Below, one piece after another: positions 32,781 to 41,402 of a stretch of 50,900 bases of DNA (its first letter is position 1; every line of letters begins with the position of its first letter). A model generated the notes under the pieces. It saw only the letters and a program-made list of their open reading frames with translations, was not told the origin of the DNA and ran no database searches. The translations under genes were made by a program, and so were the position numbers. Source of the DNA: Bacteroidales bacterium (GTDB lineage: Bacteria; Bacteroidota; Bacteroidia; Bacteroidales; UBA932); the NCBI GenBank assembly GCA_016295245.1, contig JAEDLO010000004.1, forward strand, positions 1 to 50,900, in the 5' to 3' direction.

Positions 32781-33500
32781 ATGACAAGACTCTCTGTCAA
32801 CATCAACAAAATAGCCCTCCTGCGCAACGCACGTGGCGGGAATATGCCCGACGTGCTCAAGGCGGCGCTTGACTGCGAACGTTTCGGAGCGGAGGGAATC
32901 ACCGTCCACCCGAGGCCGGACGAAAGACATATCAGATACTCAGACGTAAGGACGATACGCCCTGAGGTGAAGACCGAGTTCAACATAGAAGGAAACCCAA
33001 CCGGCAGCTTCTGCGCCCTGGTGTGCGAGGTCGTGCCCGACCAGGTGACCCTCGTACCGGATGCCCCTGACGCGCTTACTTCCAACGCCGGCTGGGACAC
33101 CGTCAGGAACTTCTCTTTCCTCAAGAGAACCTGCGAGAGCTTCAAGGCCAGAGGCATCAGGACCTCGATTTTCATAGACCCTGACCCAAAGATGGCAGAA
33201 GGAGCCGCAAAGTGCGGAGCCGACAGGGTTGAGCTCTACACGGCCGCCTATGCCGAACAGTATGCGGCAGACAGGGAGAAGGCCATCATCCCCTATCTGC
33301 AGACGGCCATCGCCGCCCGCGATCTGGGGCTCGGCCTCAACGCCGGCCACGACCTTTCGCTCGAGAACCTCGCATATTTCATCAAAACCATACCGTGGAC
33401 TGACGAGGTGAGCATAGGCCACGCGCTGATTTGCGATGCCCTGTATATGGGACTGGAGCCAACAATAAAGGAATACCTTGCCCAGATTCAGAATTTTTGA
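32781..33500 (+). CDS. pdxJ: Pyridoxine 5'-phosphate synthase PdxJ
   Basis: Condenses 1-deoxyxylulose 5-phosphate with 3-amino-2-oxopropyl phosphate to give pyridoxine phosphate (DXP-dependent B6 pathway). The 239-residue TIM barrel shows RLSVNINKIALLRNARGG, TVHPRPDERHI, FNIEGNP and LNAGHDL, all standard for the family. It is divergent from nadK and followed after 39 nt by a second OmpH-like gene with its own promoter. Confidence 0.95.
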   Translation: MTRLSVNINKIALLRNARGGNMPDVLKAALDCERFGAEGITVHPRPDERHIRYSDVRTIRPEVKTEFNIEGNPTGSFCALVCEVVPDQVTLVPDAPDALTSNAGWDTVRNFSFLKRTCESFKARGIRTSIFIDPDPKMAEGAAKCGADRVELYTAAYAEQYAADREKAIIPYLQTAIAARDLGLGLNAGHDLSLENLAYFIKTIPWTDEVSIGHALICDALYMGLEPTIKEYLAQIQNF

Positions 33501-33509
33501 CTATTTTTG
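33478..33509 (+). promoter_or_regulatory. Promoter of the second OmpH-like gene
   Basis: TTG (33478-33480, inside the pdxJ 3' end) and TATTTTTG (33502-33509) are 21 nt apart. The start codon is at 33540, leaving about 25 nt of leader. Confidence 0.5.
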
Positions 33510-33539
33510 CATTTCCTGAAATAACACAAAGAAATTAAT

Positions 33540-34157
33540 ATGAAGAAATTACCTCTCATCCTGAGCATTATCTCAACTTTGGGCGTAATCGCCCTCGCAA
33601 TCGTAATGCTCACCAAAGACAACGGAAACAAGACAGAAACACCGGCAGCGGAGACTGGCGCCCAGGCTGGAGCCATCGTTTATTTCGATATGGGCCGTGT
33701 TCTCGCCGAGTATGATATGGCCAACGATCTCAACAGCGTGGTCGAGACCAAGATCAACAGCATCAACCAGGAAGTGAACCGCAGAGGCAGCAAGCTCGAG
33801 AAGGACATCGCAGCCTTCCAGGACAAGATCAACAAGGGTCTCCTCACCCAGTCTGTAGCAGAGCAGCAGAGCAAGAAGCTCGCCGAGCAGCAGAACAGCT
33901 TCCAGCAGTATGCCGCCCAGAAGCAGCAGGAGATTATGGAGGAGCAGCAGGTTATGACCAACCAGCTCGCTGATGCCATCAACAATTTCATCGTCAAGTT
34001 CAACGAAGAGAAGAAGTACGCGATGATTCTCGCCACCCAGGGCGACATCCTCCCTTCACCTGTTGTAACCGCAGACCCTGAGCTCGACATCACCGACGCG
34101 CTCATCGAGGGTCTCAACGCGGATTACATCAAGACCAAGAACGCAAAAGCCGAATAA
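33540..34157 (+). CDS. Second OmpH/Skp-like coiled-coil protein
   Basis: A 205-residue protein with an N-terminal hydrophobic segment (about 5-24) lacking a clear cleavage site, so it may stay anchored in the inner membrane. A low-complexity Thr/Ala/Glu spacer follows, then the OmpH strand GAIVYFDMGRVLAEY and a Gln/Glu/Lys-rich coiled coil (about 75-150). The C-terminus (ILPSPVVTADPELDITDALIEGLN) is typical of OmpH proteins in Bacteroidota. It is a paralogue of the protein at 27940-28509 with a different export mode. The glycosyltransferase gene starts 2 nt after its stop. Confidence 0.88.
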   Translation: MKKLPLILSIISTLGVIALAIVMLTKDNGNKTETPAAETGAQAGAIVYFDMGRVLAEYDMANDLNSVVETKINSINQEVNRRGSKLEKDIAAFQDKINKGLLTQSVAEQQSKKLAEQQNSFQQYAAQKQQEIMEEQQVMTNQLADAINNFIVKFNEEKKYAMILATQGDILPSPVVTADPELDITDALIEGLNADYIKTKNAKAE

Positions 34158-34158
34158 A

Positions 34159-35286
34159 TTGAAGATTGCGATACTGTCCTGTTTCTATCCCTACAGAGGA
34201 GGAATCGCCCAGTTCAATGCAAATCTCTTCACTGAACTAGGCAAGGAGCACGATATACGTGCGTTCAACTTCAGCAGGCAGTACCCTTCAATCCTTTTCC
34301 CCGGCAAGACACAATATGTCACCGCGGATGACCAGGCCGTATCCATAGAGTCAGAAGCTCTTCTGGATACGGCCTGGCCGCCAAGTTGGGGCAGGACAGC
34401 AAGGGCCATACGGCGCTTCGACCCGGACGTGCTGATAGTACGCTACTGGATGTCCTGGTTCGCCCCGTCGCTTGGCTATGTCGCGCGAAGGATGCCCCCG
34501 CACTGCAAGGTCGTGGCCATACTTGACAATGTAATCCCCCACGAGAGGCATTTCTTTGACACGCCCCTCACCAAATACTTCCTTGGAGGAGTTGACGCCT
34601 GCGTGACCCTCTGCCACGAAGTGAGCGAAGACCTCTTCGCCCTGAAGAAGGACGCCGTATGCAGGGTGCTTCCCCATCCGATATACACCCATTTCGGAGA
34701 GAAGCTTCCACGCGAGCGGGCTGAAGAGCTTCTGGGGCTTGCCAAAGGGAAAAAGAACCTGCTTTTCTTCGGTCTGATTCGCGAGTACAAGGGGCTGGAC
34801 ATACTCATCCGTGCCTTCAACACCCTGGACTCCGACTACCAGCTCATCATTGCAGGTGAGCCTTACGGGGCTTTCGACAAATACCGGGAGCTGATTGACA
34901 AGGGACCGGACCCGTCCAGGGTCTTCGTCTTCCCGGAATACATCTCCGATGCTCAGGTCAAAGACTACTTCTCTGCAGCAGACCTTGTGGTTTTGCCGTA
35001 CAGAAGTGCCACCCAGAGCGGAGTCAGCTCCATTTCCAACCACTTTGAAATCCCTATGGTAGTCACTGACGTGGGCGGTCTGAAGGAAACCATAGGCGAG
35101 CGTGGCACAGGAATTGTGTGCGAAAAAGCCGAGCCTGAATGTGTCGCAGAGGCTATCAGAAGCTACTTTGCCGATCCTCAGGGCAAGGAAAAATTCATCG
35201 AAAACATCCGCAGGGAAAACGACAGGCTGAGTTGGAGACGCTTCGCCGCCGACCTTACGGACTACATAAAAGAGATACAGCAATGA
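34159..35286 (+). CDS. GT4-family glycosyltransferase with a TTG start
   Basis: A 375-residue GT-B glycosyltransferase. The N-terminus KIAILSCFYPYRGGIAQFN is the usual acceptor-side start of GT4 proteins. The C-terminal half has LLFFGLIREYKGLDILIRAF, LPYRSATQSGVSS and DVGGLKETI, with E in the CEKAEPE stretch as the likely nucleotide-sugar contact. Donor and acceptor are unknown. The start is TTG at 34159: no ATG occurs in frame until about residue 97, and starting later would remove the first Rossmann strand. It begins 2 nt after the OmpH-like stop and overlaps the next start as ATGA. Confidence 0.88.
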   Translation: MKIAILSCFYPYRGGIAQFNANLFTELGKEHDIRAFNFSRQYPSILFPGKTQYVTADDQAVSIESEALLDTAWPPSWGRTARAIRRFDPDVLIVRYWMSWFAPSLGYVARRMPPHCKVVAILDNVIPHERHFFDTPLTKYFLGGVDACVTLCHEVSEDLFALKKDAVCRVLPHPIYTHFGEKLPRERAEELLGLAKGKKNLLFFGLIREYKGLDILIRAFNTLDSDYQLIIAGEPYGAFDKYRELIDKGPDPSRVFVFPEYISDAQVKDYFSAADLVVLPYRSATQSGVSSISNHFEIPMVVTDVGGLKETIGERGTGIVCEKAEPECVAEAIRSYFADPQGKEKFIENIRRENDRLSWRRFAADLTDYIKEIQQ

Positions 35287-36515
35287 AAAAGACGCTTCCT
35301 ATTATCTTCATCCTCTGCCTGCTGCCGCTTTGCAGCTCGGCGCAGTGGTATCTGTTCCCCGGCAAGAAAAAGAAAGCCAAGACAGAGGTCAAAGCCAAGG
35401 ATAGCCTTAAGGTCCAGACAAAGGAAGCCTCAGCCGACGTATTTGAAATCAAGGAAGAGGCACCCGTCGACTCCCTTGTCCAGGATGACGATATCTACTT
35501 GTTCGAGGATGTCGACCAGATTAGAATCACCCTCGCCCTGCCTCTGGCCGCAGGCTCAGAGAAGCCGAGCGATAACTTCATCGAGATGTACTGCGGAGCC
35601 CTGCTTGCAGCAAGGGACCTTGGGGAACAGGGCGTACGGACTTCCATAAGGCTTATCGACACCGCTGAGGAAGAAATCAGAAGGGAAGACATAGAGGAAG
35701 CGGACGTCTTCGTGGGGCCTGTGAGCCTGAACGACGTTCGCAAGGCGTTAGAACTCTGTCCCAGGGGCAAGACCATCATCTCTCCCCTAGACCAGAAATG
35801 CGCTCCTCTTGCAGACAGTTGCGCCCTTGTCCAGTGCCCATCGGACTGGGAGGCCCAGATAGATGAACTCATCCGCTGGGTAGAGGACGATTTAGGTATG
35901 CTGGACGAGGTGATTCTGCTCAGGGACAGCACCATAGCGGGCAACGGCGACCAGACCAATTATCTGATTGACAGGCTCAACGCCTCCCATCTGCGCTACA
36001 GTACCACAAGTTCCCTTTCCAAAGTCCAGTTCAACAAACTGCTGAAATACAGGGTCATTGTCGCTTCCGATAAAGACCCCTTCATCGCCTCTTCAGTCAA
36101 GGAGGCGGCCATAGCCAACAAGGCGGGCATCGCAGAAATCACGCTCTACAGCACATCCAGGGCAAAGACGAGTATGGGGCCAAACATCATTGACATCCAC
36201 AACGCCAATGCCCGTCTGACATCCAGCTACTATATCGACTACGATTCGAAAGAGGTAAGAACTTTCGTTCGCCGGTACAGGGCTCTCTTCGACGCCGAAC
36301 CAGGCTCCTTCGCCTTCCAGGGCTATGACATCGTGCGCCATTTCGCCTTCCAGTGCGACAAATGGGGCAAACGCTGGCCCAAGAAACTCTCCGAGCAGAG
36401 CGGAAAGGGCTTGCAGTCTGACTTCGATTTCAGGAGGAAAGAGGGCAAGGGCAGCAAGAACACTGCCGTCAGAAGGGTCTGCTACAACAGGGATATGTCA
36501 ACGACCCTCAAGTAA
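35283..36515 (+). CDS. Exported protein with a periplasmic-binding-protein fold
   Basis: A 410-residue exported protein with a signal peptide (MKKTLPIIFILCLLPLCSSAQ), a Lys-rich stretch (GKKKKAKTEVKAK), an acidic linker, then from about residue 80 a domain resembling type 1 periplasmic-binding proteins: ITLALPLAAGS, MYCGALLAARDL, DVFVGPVS, and a late GYDIVRHFAFQC. In the family such folds bind amino acids or act as regulators of wall synthases; no ABC transporter genes are near, so a transport role is doubtful. It overlaps the glycosyltransferase by 4 nt and convergent recN by 18 bp. Confidence 0.78.
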   Translation: MKKTLPIIFILCLLPLCSSAQWYLFPGKKKKAKTEVKAKDSLKVQTKEASADVFEIKEEAPVDSLVQDDDIYLFEDVDQIRITLALPLAAGSEKPSDNFIEMYCGALLAARDLGEQGVRTSIRLIDTAEEEIRREDIEEADVFVGPVSLNDVRKALELCPRGKTIISPLDQKCAPLADSCALVQCPSDWEAQIDELIRWVEDDLGMLDEVILLRDSTIAGNGDQTNYLIDRLNASHLRYSTTSSLSKVQFNKLLKYRVIVASDKDPFIASSVKEAAIANKAGIAEITLYSTSRAKTSMGPNIIDIHNANARLTSSYYIDYDSKEVRTFVRRYRALFDAEPGSFAFQGYDIVRHFAFQCDKWGKRWPKKLSEQSGKGLQSDFDFRRKEGKGSKNTAVRRVCYNRDMSTTLK

Positions 36516-38165
36516 GCTGCGCGCATTCGCCACAGCAGCATCAGTAATCTCTGAACCGCTCAACAGGCGGGCAATCTCATACAGTCTCTCCTCACCCTGA
36601 ATACGGTGCATCGAGGTGACGGTGCGTCCCTGACCGTTGTCAGCCTTAGACACGAGATAATGGGCACTGCCCTTGGCTGCCACCTGAGGAAGGTGGGTGA
36701 TGGAGAAGACCTGCATATCCTCTCCCATTCGGCAAATCATACGGCCCATCTTATCTGCGACGCTGCCGCTCACGCCTGTATCTATTTCATCGAAAATGAG
36801 GGTAGGCATACCCATAAATCTCGCCATCATAGCCTTGAGGCTCAGCATAATACGCGACAGTTCGCCTCCTGATGCACAGCGCGAGACATCGACCGGAGGA
36901 GTGCCGTTGTTGGAGAAGAGGAAACTGATGCGGTCGCTACCATCGGCTCCCGGAGTGCAGCTCTGGAAGTCCACGCTGAACTCCGCCCTGTCAAGTTCAA
37001 GATTGCGCAAGTCAGCGACAATGGCTTCAGCAAATGATGGCGCTGCGGCCTTGCGGCGCTCCGAGAGTTCTGCGCAGAGAGCAAGATATGACGCTTCCTG
37101 CTCCTTGAGCTGCCCCTCGAGCAAGGCGATGCGCTCTTCGAGCTCCTCGGTGCCGTATATGCTGGTACTCAGACGCTCGCGTATAGCTATGAGCTCGGAC
37201 ACTTCCGTGCAGGAATGCTTCTTGAGCAAGGTGTGGAGCAGACCGAGCCTGTCTTCGAGTTGCTGGAGCCTGAGGTCTGAGAAATTCAGCGAGCTCTCAA
37301 GCGATACAAGTTCATCCACCACATCCTCCAGCTCCAGGCGGGCTGACTCCAGGCGCGAGGCAAGATTCTCAGTGCGTGACAGATAGCGCGAGGCGCGAAG
37401 CAGACTGCGCTCCGCATCCTTGAGGCTTTGGCTGACACCGGGCAGGTCCTGCTGCGGGTCAAGGGAAGTGAGTGCCGCACGCAGGTCATCGCGTATCGCC
37501 TCGGCGTTGGCAAGGCTGCGATGCTCCTCCTCCAGCTCCTCAAGTTCGCCGTCTCTGAGGGCAGCACGCTGCAACTCTTCAAGGCGGGCGAGATTGTAGT
37601 CCCTGTCGGCATTTTGGCTTTGAACCAGCTCGCGCAGGGATTCGAGCTCCCGGCCGCTCTGCAGATAAAGAGTATAAGCTTGCGCAGTCTTTGTCAGAAG
37701 CTCGCCGTTGGAGGCGAAGCTGTCGAGCACCGAAAGCTGGAAACGCTTGTCGGTCAGTATCAGGCTGCGATGCTGGGAGTGGATGTCAATCAGGCGCGTT
37801 GAAAGTTCCTGAAGAAAAGCCTGGTTCACAGGACAATCGTTGACAAAGCAGCGCGAACGCCCCGACTTGCTGACCACACGGCGAACAAGCAGCCTTCCTT
37901 CATCCTCCTCGACATCCCCACCGGCGAGCATTTCCCCCAGAACCGGATCGTCGAGGCCTTCGAACTCCGCTTCAACTACACAGGAGTCAGCGCCCGGGGA
38001 AATCATCGAAGCGTCCGCCTTTGCACCTGAAAGCAGGTTCAAGGCGCCCAGGATGATAGACTTGCCGGTACCGGTCTGGCCGGTAACAATAATCAGACCC
38101 TCCGGGAACTCAACGTCCAGAGAGTCTATCAGGATGTAATTTTGGATGTGTAGGCTGCTGAGCAT
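36498..38165 (-). CDS. recN: DNA repair protein RecN
   Basis: An SMC-like ATPase for double-strand break repair. The 555-residue protein has Walker A GQTGTGKS (29-36), long coiled-coil arms (about 160-340), the ABC signature ASGGELSRIMLSLKA, and Walker B TLIFDEIDTGVSG. Order and length are standard. It ends inside the convergent gene at 35283-36515 by 18 bp and follows rpoZ by 5 nt. Confidence 0.95.
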   Translation of the reverse strand: MLSSLHIQNYILIDSLDVEFPEGLIIVTGQTGTGKSIILGALNLLSGAKADASMISPGADSCVVEAEFEGLDDPVLGEMLAGGDVEEDEGRLLVRRVVSKSGRSRCFVNDCPVNQAFLQELSTRLIDIHSQHRSLILTDKRFQLSVLDSFASNGELLTKTAQAYTLYLQSGRELESLRELVQSQNADRDYNLARLEELQRAALRDGELEELEEEHRSLANAEAIRDDLRAALTSLDPQQDLPGVSQSLKDAERSLLRASRYLSRTENLASRLESARLELEDVVDELVSLESSLNFSDLRLQQLEDRLGLLHTLLKKHSCTEVSELIAIRERLSTSIYGTEELEERIALLEGQLKEQEASYLALCAELSERRKAAAPSFAEAIVADLRNLELDRAEFSVDFQSCTPGADGSDRISFLFSNNGTPPVDVSRCASGGELSRIMLSLKAMMARFMGMPTLIFDEIDTGVSGSVADKMGRMICRMGEDMQVFSITHLPQVAAKGSAHYLVSKADNGQGRTVTSMHRIQGEERLYEIARLLSGSEITDAAVANARSLLEGR

Positions 38166-38170
38166 TAAGA

Positions 38171-38500
38171 CTAAAGCTTTCCGCTAACTGCGTCCTCGCG
38201 GGCAGTACGATAGTAAAGCTCGTCATTCTCGAACTCGGCAATTGCTACCAAATCCGGCTTGGGAAGACGCTCGTAGTGCTTTGAAATTTCAATCTGCTCC
38301 TTGTTTTCGAAGACCTCGTCCATAGTGTCGCGTTCGCCGCGAACTTCTTCGAGCTTCTTGGCAAGCTCCTTCTTTTCTGCAAGAGCAATCTGGTTGGCCC
38401 TCTTCGAGAGGATTACGCAGGTCTCATAAATATTGCCCGTAGGCTCGGCGAGATTCTTGATGTCTCGCGTGATTGTGTTTACCGGTATATTCTTTTCCAT
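38171..38500 (-). CDS. rpoZ: RNA polymerase omega subunit (Bacteroidota type)
   Basis: A 109-residue protein beginning MEKNIPVNTITRDIKNL. It shows the NIYETCVILSKRANQIA motif and the EQIEISKHYERLPKP segment characteristic of the Bacteroidota RpoZ/Rpb6-like family, which helps assemble RNA polymerase. The ATG at 38500 was preferred to one 30 nt upstream because the family starts here and the longer form lies almost against bamD. Omega often takes part in ppGpp binding in Proteobacteria; whether this one does is unknown. Co-transcribed with bamD and recN. Confidence 0.9.
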   Translation of the reverse strand: MEKNIPVNTITRDIKNLAEPTGNIYETCVILSKRANQIALAEKKELAKKLEEVRGERDTMDEVFENKEQIEISKHYERLPKPDLVAIAEFENDELYYRTAREDAVSGKL

Positions 38501-38533
38501 ATCATTTATACGGATGCCGTCTTGTGACAAGTT

Positions 38534-39325
38534 TCAAATTTTTTCTTTCACTTTGTCGTAAAGGTTGTCCAACTCCTTGCGGTAATGGGACTCCGGGAAC
38601 TCGCCGATGAAGTTCAGATAGTCATCGACGAATACCAGATATCTCTCCTTCTGCTTGGAGACAACGCTGTTGAAGGCGTATTTGTAGGACGCCATCGCCG
38701 AATAATATAGGATATCTTCACGATAGATATTGTCGGCATCGTCCTTGAGCACGTTTTTGAGCGCAACCCTTGCTGCCAGATAGTCCTCCATCGTGTAGTA
38801 GAGCTTCGCGTTCTCGAAGGCCTTCCTGTCGAGCCTTTCTGACAGATCCTCCATCATATGGCGGCAGATGTCGGCGTTGGCCCCTTCTGGATACTGGGTA
38901 AGATACTCCCCTATCGCCGCCATCGCGGTGTAGGTAGGGGTCTGGTCAAGCTCATAGCGCAGAGTCTGGCGGTAGAGACAGTCGATGTGAAGGAATTCGG
39001 CCTGCTGGGCGAAGGTGCTGCGTGGGTAGTTGCTGATGAACTGCTGGAAGTTGGTCTCGGCAGTATAGTAGTCGCCGGAATTGTAGTTGCTCAGGCCCCA
39101 GTAGAACTGAACGGTGTCATCCCTCTCGGTGCCGGAAGTCATCACTGCCATCGACTCGAAGAGGGCCGCGGCGCGGGTGAACTTCTTTTTGTTGAAATAC
39201 TCGAATGCTGCCTTGTACTTGGCATCCACATCGTTGCTGTCCAGTATCATATCATACTGGGACTTGCAGCCCACGAGGGCTGCCGCTGCCAAAAGCAGCG
39301 CCGTCACGGTTCTTGATAATCTCAT
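38534..39325 (-). CDS. bamD: Outer-membrane assembly lipoprotein BamD
   Basis: A 263-residue lipoprotein (lipobox ALVGC, C20) with TPR-like helical repeats (KYKAAFEYFNKKKFTRAAALFE, YYTAETNFQQFISNYPRS and so on). It is the BamD partner of BamA, which lies about 8 kb away in this window. The start overlaps the trxB stop by 4 nt, so it is translated from the trxB transcript. Confidence 0.92.
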   Translation of the reverse strand: MRLSRTVTALLLAAAALVGCKSQYDMILDSNDVDAKYKAAFEYFNKKKFTRAAALFESMAVMTSGTERDDTVQFYWGLSNYNSGDYYTAETNFQQFISNYPRSTFAQQAEFLHIDCLYRQTLRYELDQTPTYTAMAAIGEYLTQYPEGANADICRHMMEDLSERLDRKAFENAKLYYTMEDYLAARVALKNVLKDDADNIYREDILYYSAMASYKYAFNSVVSKQKERYLVFVDDYLNFIGEFPESHYRKELDNLYDKVKEKI

Positions 39326-40248
39326 TTCTTCAAATACTTTTCTGCGTCAAGGGCCGCCCTGCAGCCGGATGCCGCAGCGTTGACCGCCTGTCTGTAATGA
39401 GGGTCCTGGACATCGCCTGCGGCAAAAACGCCCTCGATGTTGGTGCGGCTGCTGCCGTCGCGGGTGATGATGTAGCCTTCGGCATCGGTCTCAACCCACG
39501 CGGACACCAGCTCGCTTACCGGGTGATGGCCTATAGCGAGGAAGAACCCGTCGATTGGTATATCAAAAACCTCGCCATCCTTGCGCTCTAGACGGGCGCC
39601 GGTCACCCCGCTCTCGTCGCCGAGCACTTCCTTGGTGTTGCAGTTCCAGAGAATTTCTATGTTTTCAGTATTGAGCACGCGCTCCTGCATAGCCACAGAG
39701 GCCCTGAGGACATCCCTGCGCACTATCATATAGACCTTCTTGCAAAGTCCTGCAAGGTATGTCGCCTCTTCGCAGGCGGTGTCTCCGCCGCCGACAACGG
39801 CAACGACCTTGCGGCGGTAGAAGAAGCCGTCGCAAGTGGCGCAGGCCGACACTCCCAAGCCGCGGAATTTCTTCTCAGACGGCAGGCCGAGATACTTGGC
39901 TGTCGCGCCGGTCGCAATGATCAGGGCATCGGCAAGGACGGTGGAACCGTTGTCCACCGTCAGCTCGAAGGGACGTACGTCGAGATTTACCGAGCTGATG
40001 CTGCCGTGGCGAATGTCCGCGCCGAGCATCGAAGCCTGGGACCTCATATCCGCCATCAACTTGTTGGCGTCGACACCTCCCGGGAAGCCCGGGAAATTCT
40101 CAATCATCGTGGTGGTAGTAAGCTGGCCACCCGGCTCCATACCCTCATAAAGCACGGGGTTGAGCGCTGCGCGGGACGCATAGATGGCGGCCGTATAACC
40201 TGCAGGTCCGCCACCGACTATAAGACATTTTACGTGTTCTCTTTCCAT
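39322..40248 (-). CDS. trxB: Thioredoxin-disulfide reductase
   Basis: A flavoenzyme that uses NADPH to reduce thioredoxin. The 308-residue protein has the FAD motif GGGPAGYTAAIYA (12-24), the redox-active CATC (136-139) in SACATCDGFFY, the NADPH motif VGGGDTACEEA, and the second FAD motif GVFAAGDVQD. The ATG at 40248 was chosen; the longer frame would begin with TTG upstream of the transcription start. The -7 box at 40258-40265 leaves only 9 nt. Confidence 0.96.
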   Translation of the reverse strand: MEREHVKCLIVGGGPAGYTAAIYASRAALNPVLYEGMEPGGQLTTTTMIENFPGFPGGVDANKLMADMRSQASMLGADIRHGSISSVNLDVRPFELTVDNGSTVLADALIIATGATAKYLGLPSEKKFRGLGVSACATCDGFFYRRKVVAVVGGGDTACEEATYLAGLCKKVYMIVRRDVLRASVAMQERVLNTENIEILWNCNTKEVLGDESGVTGARLERKDGEVFDIPIDGFFLAIGHHPVSELVSAWVETDAEGYIITRDGSSRTNIEGVFAAGDVQDPHYRQAVNAAASGCRAALDAEKYLKK

Positions 40249-40257
40249 AATAAGGGG

Positions 40258-40265
40258 CAAAAATA
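40258..40265 (-). promoter_or_regulatory. Promoter -7 element of trxB
   Basis: TATTTTTG on the minus strand, ending 9 nt before the trxB ATG. A nearly leaderless mRNA is expected. Confidence 0.5.
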
Positions 40266-40290
40266 ATAAAAATTGCTCCGATATCGAAAC

Positions 40291-40659
40291 TTACTTGAGG
40301 GGCGCCCTCTGGGTAAGACTCACAACGCAGTTGGACGAGCCGGCGGTAAAGGAGATACTGCCTGAAAGCTGGGACGCGCTGGTGTTCTCCCCTATGGTCA
40401 GCACGGTAGCTTCCCCACTTTCTCCTGCCTTGAGGCTCATACTGAGGTCAAGCTGGCCATCGTAAGATGCAGTCCAGGCGGTACTGGAGACGACATAGAG
40501 CGTCATCGAGGTCCCTTTTGGGCCGATACTCAACGATTTGACATTAACGTTTGAAGATTGGCTTCCGGAGAGGTTCACCCTAATGTAATCAGACTTGCTG
40601 CAGGAGGAAACAAAAAGTCCCGCCAAGAGCAGAAGACAGCAAAACAATTTGGATTTCAT
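40291..40659 (-). CDS. Small BACON-domain lipoprotein
   Basis: A 122-residue lipoprotein: lipobox FVSSC (C20), then a single BACON-like beta-sandwich of about 90 residues with the central aromatic pair STAWTASYDG and the final strand NCVVSLTQRA. BACON domains in gut Bacteroidota are thought to bind mucin or other glycans, usually joined to enzymes. Here it is alone, so it may be an adhesin-like surface protein or simply structural. It has its own -7 box at 40685-40692 and precedes trxB by 42 nt. Confidence 0.8.
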   Translation of the reverse strand: MKSKLFCCLLLLAGLFVSSCSKSDYIRVNLSGSQSSNVNVKSLSIGPKGTSMTLYVVSSTAWTASYDGQLDLSMSLKAGESGEATVLTIGENTSASQLSGSISFTAGSSNCVVSLTQRAPLK

Positions 40660-40684
40660 CTTTGCATATTAAAAGTTCAACTTA

Positions 40685-40692
40685 CAAATATA
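40685..40692 (-). promoter_or_regulatory. Promoter -7 element of the BACON lipoprotein gene
   Basis: TATATTTG on the minus strand, 25 nt before the ATG at 40659 and just downstream of the radC stop. Confidence 0.4.
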
Positions 40693-40695
40693 ACA

Positions 40696-41382
40696 TTATA
40701 TCCCGTACTGCCTCTCATCGGCGAAGGAAAAGAACTCTTTATCAGTGATTATCAGGTGGTCCAGAAGGCTGATGTGGCAGATTTGGGCGGCATCCCTGAG
40801 CTTCATTGTTTCGCTCAAGTCGGCCTTGCTCGGCTCGGCGATGCCCGAAGGATGGTTGTGGGCAAGGATAATGGAGCTTGCGCGCTTTTCAATGGCGGTG
40901 CGGATAATCTGGGGGATGTCGATTACGGTGGCCTTCTGGCCGCCTGAGGTCAGCCGTCTCTTGTCAATCAGGCGGTTTCCGCCGTTGAGCAGCAACACCC
41001 AGCATTCCTCGTGGTCCAGGGCCTTGAAATGGGGCATCAAAAGAGAAAAAGCATCGCGGGCTGTGACGACCGCACCGCCGCGCGGCTGGCCGGATTCGGC
41101 CATAAATCGCTTGCCGAGTTCGAAGGCGGCGGCAATGGAGCAGGCCTTGCCCTTGCCTATGCCCTTGTAGCCGCAGAGGACTTCCAGCGAGGTGGAGAAG
41201 AGGCCGGTAAGCTTGCCGTCGTGGTCCTTGAGCAGACGGGATGAGAGTTCGACAACATTCTCGCCCCGGGCTCCGGAACGGAGCAGAATGGCGAGCAGTT
41301 CGCTGTCCGACAGGGCCTCCGGGCCACGCGACAGCATCTTTTCGCGAGGGAGATCCCCCACGTTCATTTCCTGAAGTTTCAT
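40696..41382 (-). CDS. radC: RadC/JAB-domain protein
   Basis: A 228-residue protein with an N-terminal helix-hairpin-helix region (MKLQEMNVGDLPREKML, then GYKGIGKGKACSIAAAFELGKR) and a C-terminal JAB metalloprotease-like fold with the metal motif LAHNHPSG. Despite the name its role in repair is uncertain; JAB domains can be peptidases or nucleases. The ATG at 41382 was chosen because longer frames start before the miaB stop at 41403. It follows miaB by 20 nt. Confidence 0.9.
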   Translation of the reverse strand: MKLQEMNVGDLPREKMLSRGPEALSDSELLAILLRSGARGENVVELSSRLLKDHDGKLTGLFSTSLEVLCGYKGIGKGKACSIAAAFELGKRFMAESGQPRGGAVVTARDAFSLLMPHFKALDHEECWVLLLNGGNRLIDKRRLTSGGQKATVIDIPQIIRTAIEKRASSIILAHNHPSGIAEPSKADLSETMKLRDAAQICHISLLDHLIITDKEFFSFADERQYGI

Positions 41383-41402
41383 AGTTTGTTTAAATATTTG
41401 GT

